DNA from: Cristatella mucedo | Lineage: Eukaryota > Bryozoa > Phylactolaemata > Cristatellidae | Direction: 5' to 3' | Assembly (NCBI GenBank): GCA_009760855.2 | Contig: WPIO01000280.1 | Coordinates: 62,001 to 126,000 of the forward strand | Length of the DNA: 64,000 bases | Part shown: positions 47,197-55,700 of the stretch, in pieces | Layout: every line of letters begins with the position of its first letter | How positions within the stretch are numbered: the stretch's first letter is position 1 | Made by a program: the position numbers and the translations under genes | Notes under the pieces: generated by a model | Databases searched by the model: none | Told to the model about the DNA's origin: nothing | What the model saw: only the letters and a program-made list of their open reading frames with translations

Positions 47197-50100
47197 AAGA
47201 CAGAGAAGATCCTCCAAGATGCCTTGGCGGATCTTATGTCACAGAGGTGACTGGCAGGAGCCTCTGGCTGCCGGTACAGGCTCAGCAAGCCTACACAAAG
47301 CAGCCTGTCGGGCTGGATCCGGCAGCAGAGCCCAGTCTAGCCTTCAGCCGACCTGAGGCAGCATGGGCTGCATTGGCACATGCATCCGGCGGGAGTGGGG
47401 GAGAGAACTAAGCAGAACGACTGCAAGCCGTGGCTGTCGGCATGGCTCCACCGGAGGACGAGCTCGAATGACAACAAGCACGACAACGAGCAGGAACCAG
47501 GAACAACCACGATCGAATCAAAGGAGACCGGGGTCGAAGCCGGGCCAGCGCTACTACAAGACATCGAGACAGGGCTTACCTGGGATCACAATACATGAAC
47601 CGCATATCCAGGCTGTGTCGGCTGAGGAACATATTGCCATCCACTCTCAGCTCCATTATAGGCGTAGGCTGGAGAGGCCGGCACACAGCAACAAGGAAAT
47701 TTGGTGCCAGGCTGTTGTTAAGGTGGAGATAACCTACACACTGGAGCAGCATGAACTCAGAATTCGCACTCGTTTGAGAGAATGCATTCTTTCGAGAATA
47801 AATGCACTTCATGTGAATGAAAAACCGCCGTCGAGACTCGTACTGGGGTTGCGTGGACCCTAAGCAGTAAATGAAGAAGTGCAGGTGCAGCAGCAGCTGA
47901 CGATGTAGATACAAAAATGCAGAGCAAGCTGTTGCACGGAGCCAGCCAGTGCACAGGCCGGGCAGCTCCAGCAAGGAGGTCAGGCACTGATTGCAACAGT
48001 CAAGCATCATCAGCTAACAAGCTGGCGAACCAGCTTGCCAAGTGATGCCACATGCACAAGAGACGAAAGCCTCAGAGCTGACTCAGAGCGGCATATGCTG
48101 CAAACGTGAAGTTAATGCTAAGCACTAAACCCGAGCATTCACAGTTCGCCTCTGGCAGTTCTCGATACTTTCAGACAGCCAGCTACACGAGCTTCCTCGT
48201 GGCTGCGGCCAACAAGGTTTCACGTTTTGCTCTAGGCGCGGCCTACCACATGGCGAACCAAGGTGTAAGCCATCTGACGAAGCGCTATTGCCTTGCATGA
48301 CTGCGAGTAGGGAAGGTGAAACCGGGCCCTGGCCCCGGTTGGAAATAATCAAAGAGGCGTGTCGGCGTCTGTCATCCAATGTGTCCAGTCTTGTTACGAT
48401 GGGATGCCAGTGGCCAAGAAAAAGTTGAACCTCATCTTGGCTTAATTCTGGCCATGGTCCCTGGCTGTCCATATCACCAGCATCTGATAAGTATAGCGTT
48501 CAGACAGCACTGGTGTCTGCAGCAGTAACAGGAGTAGAAGATTACCAGTCACTAACTGTTGCTGCAAGAGCTGCCCTGCATATCTAGCTCTTGGTAACTG
48601 TTTCTCTTTCAGCAAGTTCCAAGGTGCAGGAAAAAGATTTGGTTATCTTACATAATAGATAAAAGACTTACAATCACACTAGGTAACAGATTCCTATTTG
48701 AACCTCTAACAGGCCCTCGCAAGGTGGTGATGCCACCACTGCGCATCAAGTTCGGCTTCGTCAAGTAATTAGTCGTGGATTTAGACATTGAGACAGCAGA
48801 TTTCAAGTACCTCGAAGATGCCGTTCCACAGCTGTTAGGGACAAGACCTTCGTCGGGTTACAGATGAAGATCACATTACAAATATGAATGCGTGACAACT
48901 TTTCCGAAAAGCTAAACAGGACGGAAAAAGCAGCGTGGAACAGCTTCCTTGCTGTGGTTCATGGCCTTCGGGGCTCAGTTCTCAGTGCAGAAAACTATGA
49001 GCAGCTGGTTTAGGCTCTCATAAAGAGCTGTGCTAAAATAGGATGCAGTATGTCCCTCGAAGTTCATATCCTCAATCCTGATTTTGCTAAGCTCAGTGAG
49101 AACACGTGAGCTTACGCAGAGGAACAAGACTAGCGCTTTCACCAAGGGTATACTGGACTTTAAACGGCGCTGCCAAAGACAGTATAACAAACATGCGATG
49201 GAGCACTGTGTTTGGCTTCAGAAAGCGATTCGAGTATAGCTGCAAATCTAGAACAGATACTCATTTTGAACCCTTTTCAGTGGCCATTTTTCATTACTTA
49301 AGAGTCAATACATTTTCAATTCGATCAATTTGCTATTTATCGGACTAAATGTGAACAATGCATAATTTATATTCAATAATATTCAACAGCATACGAATTT
49401 CTTTTGTCATTGGAAACAGGTTAATGTCACATTAATGTCATGGTCATGGTCATAAATGCCAAGTTGCTAAGCAATACTGGCCATTCTCTATACTAACGAA
49501 GCATAAGCAATTGGGAAACAACAATTACTAACTAAGAAAAACAGATTATGCTATCATCATTATCATATCAGACACTAGCTGCTCGGATCCTTGGGGTTAC
49601 TTATCTCAAAGCACTGGTTTAAGTTGGCTTTTAAACAAGCATTAGGTGGATCTGAAGCAGCCAACCTCACCCAGGCTGTGCATTCTGAAACTAAAGTGTG
49701 ATTAGATAGAAACAATACACTCAAACTTTCCGGTTGGCCAACTCAGCCACGTTGCCTATCGTTTTCGAACTGTTACCGAACTAGTACCGTCCACACAACC
49801 ACAAATCCGCCTAGCTCTTGGCAGGCCTTGCAACACCAGGCAGTTCCATGAAGCAAAGCAGCTAGGTGACCGTTTGTCGTGATGACCACTAGTCCACCGG
49901 CCACACAACGCAACTCTCAATCCCCCTCAATGTCAGTTGATCACGTAAACCAGTGGCACAATTTTACATTTCAGTAGAAAACTCACAACGTTTTCCCAAT
50001 CAGTCTGTATTTGTTAAATAATAGCAGCAATACAATTATTAATAATAGCAAGCCATTGCATAGCACCAAAACAGAACTACATCTCATATAGTGACATGCT

Positions 50101-52096
50101 GGCTTTACTATAGATTAGTTGACGGTTCAGAGCAGCCCTGAAATCTTAAGAGTCAATATGTGAGGATCGGTCCACCAGCCAGCTTTTGATGTCTCCCAGC
50201 ACATCACAATACCTTCGATTGCCAGTGTTCAGAGTTGGTCGTCACTCGTTAGCAGATCAAGTTTTAGGTCCGCATTGAATTTTACGTGACAGGAAGCTCG
50301 TGCCTGTCGAAGGACTTCACTCTCGTACAGTTACAAGACAAGCCTCCTTGATGTTACAGTAGGTTTATTATAAAAGTAATAATAATAACAATACATTTTT
50401 AAAGTGCCCTCAGAGAACCCAATCTCTTCGTAGGCACTTTAATTTGCTGCAAAGGAAGTGTGGTAGCATGCTCAAGTACAACAAGCACAACATGGTTAGA
50501 GGTACCATGCACAGGGTCAGCACACAAATATGGTTAGAGGTAGCATGCACAGTGTCAGCACGCATAAGCACACAAAGGACGAATCCCATTGACCCACTAA
50601 ATGCTATGACAAATAGATGCGTTTTTACTTTCTGATGCTGATCACAGTGCACAGACGTATTCGAGTAATCACGGCTGGGGATCGAGTAATCAGTTCCAGA
50701 AATCCAGCAGTAGTAATCACGAGGACCAAAGGTGCACAGGTTCACGCATAAGACAAACAAGCAGCTGTGTCAGTCGGCTAAGCGACTTGCAGAAGAGAGA
50801 TGTCTGGTTTGAATGGAATTTAATCTGCTTGTCCAAAATGACTGCTAACCACCACTGTCAACATAAGCGGAGATATTATTCGTGAAATCTCAAGTAAGAA
50901 TTATAATGCACTCGGAAAATGATCTGCTATAGATACTTGTGGAACTGTAAATCCGTGATTTTATTATGCTATGTTTATTTTTATTAATTTCGAAATGCAG
51001 TGTGTCTGGAGGCCAGCAGCCGTAGGATCAAATGCCCAAAAAGAATTTTGCCTCGAGCAGCATACGATTTTGCAGCCTCGGTGTTGTCTGTCCAGTGCTT
51101 TAACCGTTTGAGCAATCGAGACTGCTTTTCCTCCGGCATTCAATGAAGGGCTACACAGCCTCAGCATCAAATCGCCACATATGTGCTCAAGCCGGATCCC
51201 AATGTCTACGTGATTATCGACCGATGACACACCGAACACAGCAACCTCTTTCGAACTGCAGCTCTTTAAACTGCCTTGCAGCAACGGTGGCTCAAGTTTC
51301 AGCATGACAGGCTCTATATCGACCGACAATGACGATGAGCTTCGGCCAGTGATCAGTGAGTAACAGGGGATGAGCACCTGCCAGCATCACCCAGCATCCG
51401 GTAGCAGTAATAGAGTAGTAGTGCTGATCTCATTGACCAGCTAGACACACAGTCAAGTTAGCTGGCACTGGTCGGCTGAGCAGCCCACTTTTGCACAAGC
51501 TGCATTAGCTCGGGCTGTTGACTACACAGCCGGCAAGCCTCAGGCCTGCCTGCTACAAGGTAAAGCACAGTATGCACTGCGCCACAAAACCCTGCATCAA
51601 TCCATACCTGCTTGACATGAGTCGTATGCGATGTCCATTTCGACTGGGCTGCCGGAGGCAACGTTAGCAAGACCCAGGCCATGCACCACTCCATCGCTTT
51701 TCAGGGGCTTCAGCTCAAACTGTTTTAGCACTTCTGCCTGGTCCTTGGCAAATACATAGTCCAGGAAGCTGCTGCTGATCATGTCAACCTGTAAACAGAA
51801 AATCGCTCTAGCCTTTCAGAGACAGCTCAACCAAACTATGATAGATTTACTCACACAGATGTGCATGGCAAAGAACAAACAGGAATTTTTAGTTAAGCAC
51901 ATTTCAACAAGAGTAGCCTGAGAGTCCTGGTACAGTCACCTAGAACAAGGCGATCAATGGACAGAGTGCCAGAGGGTCACTTCAGGCTGCAGCAGAGTGC
52001 TTTTTGGAGCCCACATGTCTGGCCTACTCCCATTATTCATAGCACTTCCACACATAAACCACAGAGAGAGTGAGAGAGAAAGAGAGACAGAGAGAG

Positions 52097-52192
<96 letters not shown>

Positions 52193-52204
52193 GGGAGAGA
52201 GAGA

Positions 52205-52286
<82 letters not shown>

Positions 52287-52444
52287 GGAAAGAGAGAGAG
52301 AGAGTGAGAGAAAGTGAGGGAGAGAGAAAGAGAGGGAGAGAGAGAGGGAAAGGGGGAGGGAGAGAGACAGACAGAGAGAGAGACAGACAGAGAGTGAGGG
52401 AGAGAGAAAGAGAGGGAGAGAGAGAGGGAAAGGGGGAGGGAGAG

Positions 52445-52475
<31 letters not shown>

Positions 52476-52688
52476 GAGAAACAGAGAGACAGAGAGAGGA
52501 CAGAGAGAGTGAGAGAAAGAGAGGGAGAGAGAAAGAGAGGAGAGGGAGAGAGAGAGGGAAAGGGGGAGGGAGAGAGACAGACAGAGAGAGACAGACAGAG
52601 AGAGAGAAACAGAGAGACAGAGAGAGGACAGAGAGAGTGAGAGAAAGAGAGGGAGAGAGAAAGAGAGGGAGAGAGAGAGGGAGAGGGG

Positions 52689-52766
<78 letters not shown>

Positions 52767-55700
52767 CCAATGAATGTTTCAGCAACCTCAGCAGCATCGA
52801 GCCTACTGAGGGTGAGCAAGGAAAGAGGGGGTGGTCACCGACAGAGCTGCATCATTAATCAATCAATCATGCTGACCACAGCCAGTGGCTGGTTGACCAA
52901 GCCAGAGAGAGCCATTGGCATCTATTGCCACTCCCATGGCATCCATTCAACATCCATCCCATAAGAGGCCAATCAGGCAGGTTGTGGAACCACAGCCAGT
53001 GAAACAAGGCAATGCAGATAGAACTGCTGAGGCAGACACTTTTGCTTCGGAGCTAAGCATGTGTCTCACAAGGTGCACTGGCCCTTTCATGCTAGGAGCA
53101 TGCACCTGATATGTCTGTAAAAAGAAAAAGTATTACGATTGGCTGATCCAACAGCCTCATTTATATAGCAGCAGAATAGCATTAAACAGCTTTAAAAAAG
53201 ATTGCCGGCAGCAGGACTCAAGCCCATTTCACGAGTCTCAAAGTACCAATACCACTGCCACTGCTACACTGGCTTTTGTTCCACTGCTGAGTAGATGCCA
53301 GCAGTAGCCGACGAATCATAACAGATGGAAGACAGCACTTTAATAGAGGTGCACCGTTTACCGACATATCATTAACAATGCCAACTTTAGGCTAAAGGCC
53401 TATGGTCCCAGGCGCAAGAATGTTAAGGGGCGTCCAGTGTGAACAGCTGCACAACGTCTCGCACCTGCTTGATGCCCATGTGTTTCTCAATATTCTCAGA
53501 CACATAAAGCACCTCCATGTTGGTTGACAACATGATGAAGAACCCACCGAGTGTCTCCAGCAGCAGCTTGGCCTCCTTTTCGTTGCCCAGCATGCTTTCG
53601 GCCCACTTAGCATTCTTATCTAAAACATCATGTCAAGTAATTACCTATTAATATCACGAATTAAATGCATTTGCAGCAAGAAAGCACAAGGCGATGTCGA
53701 TCGTCCACAGGGAGTAGACTTTCGGAATGACGAGATAGTGGAGTGGGTGGGGAGGTGGTGACTAGGGAACATAGTTCAGCCGAGCTGCCAGTGCTCGGCC
53801 GGTAGTGTGGGCCTGCAGCCGAGGCACAATCTCTTCCAGTACGTGATAAACTAGGTCCCACATTGCCACAAATCTTCTCCACATCCCTGACTGGTGGGGA
53901 AGCACATAATCTGCTCGGGTGATCATGGCCCATCTGCAAGGGATGGCAGCCCTCGTTTAGGCTAGGAGCCGGAGGAAATTGAAGGGCTAGATTATCCCAT
54001 CAGCCAAAAAACCACCCCCACTGGCATGCAGGTAGCTCGCGATGGAGAACTGGCTGCTTACTCTCAAGAAGTTAACCGTCTTCTCGGGCTATGTATGGTG
54101 GCCATCTGGAAAACTGCCTCTCCATGCCCAAACTCACTACCAAGCCTAGCACATGCATAGTCTGCTCTTCCTTTTAGCTAGACGAATTGAAAAAACAGGG
54201 CACCGACTGGGCGATGGATTTCTTTAACAGGACGATCGATGCACTTATTAAGCCTCCAAATTTTACTAAAATAAAAAATCAGTAAGGAATTGAGGGGTTA
54301 TTTAACGAGACACGCCATCATCTAGCAGCCTGAGTAATTCTGATAACAGTGGTGTAGTCGGAGTCCTTCACATTTTCGATGCTACATATAAGGGTATTGT
54401 CTTCAACAAGAAGCCAGTGCTCAAGTACCTGCAGTCGTGATCGTGTCTTAGAACAAGCAGGATGCTGTTATTAATAAATTCGGGGCCTACCAATCACGAG
54501 CCTGACCCCAGGAAGGTACAGTCGAACCTTTCTGTAAGTTAGACGATTTTCTTTGCTTATATGGGGATGTCATGCTTACAGGGAGGTAGCCACATGTGAC
54601 ATATACAGCAAGCTCAGTTTCATCTCTTGTCCTTATGGCTCTCATTGGAAGAAACATGCTCACAAACGATCGGAGGAAGAATATATACATATACAAGAGC
54701 AAGAACCGGCCATCTCTGTGGAAGATTGAGAGACGTAGAAAGAGAAAAAGAAAAAAAGAAGAGCCTGCGTCTTTTTAGTTTTATTTCCATGTTTTATTTC
54801 ATAGTGCAAACTGAAAATATTGGTTGGGCCTTGGAAGAGGGTACTACCACGTGTGCACCCAGCTTGGCTCTGTCCTAGCAGACTTCCATCGAACGAGCTT
54901 TTGACTCACCGAAGAAATGGTTCAATAGCCTGCTTAACAGCTAAGCCTACAGTACAGAAAAATCCGATGGGGAGCCAGTGGGCTGACATGGAAATCCTAG
55001 AGCTCAGTTCAGGCAGGGGAGCTGGCAACCCAGGGAGACCTAACTTGCTATGGCAATGGCAGCTAGTAAGGTGACACCCAGAGCCGGACCTCCAGTGCAT
55101 GCAGCTCTCAGAAACTCAGAAACTATCAAATAATGAAGGAAACAACTCCCAGAAAAGAATAAATTTGATAACGCTTACAAGTAATACATGCTGTCTCTTT
55201 GCTGGGTAAGATTCCGGTTTGCTTAGTTATTAATGGAAAAAGCAAAACCTCAATATAAGTATGAGTTCAAAAAAGTTATGCTTACATGAGTCGGAGGACG
55301 TTATGGATTAAGCCCAGCAAAATGGTCGGTGTGACAGGTTTCCTATGGACATTTAGAGGTTATGCATACAGACAGTATGCATATGGACAGGGCCGACTGT
55401 AATTCCACCAAGCAACATCATGGGCATTGCAGCACCGTTTACTTACACGTGGAATGTTGGCAGTAGAGCTTCAATAACACCCACTTCCTCACAACATTCA
55501 CAATTTGTTGGGGAAACTGAGAGGAGTCAGCCTTCATTCATTCAAGTGGATGAAAATACTATGAGATTACAAAGCCTGGTTCCATCTTTGCCAGTACTGA
55601 TGAACATTATTAATTACAGCTTCACCCATGACAAATATAATTTTCACGCAACGGTAGCTGTGGCTTCCTGCCGAAGCTACCGTTGCCAGTCCCCCTTGCT

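Noticed and set aside
51000-51230. Minus-strand frame reading LMLRL then GGKAVSIAQTVKALDRQHRG after the small PAS exon, superficially aligning with a PAS-A strand
   Set aside because: The second half is the tRNA-like A box of a SINE fragment, and a good donor with the right phase already ends the exon at 51233.
52033-52858. 184-260 codon frames on both strands
   Set aside because: Pure repeat translation (RE or SL repeats) of the purine tract.
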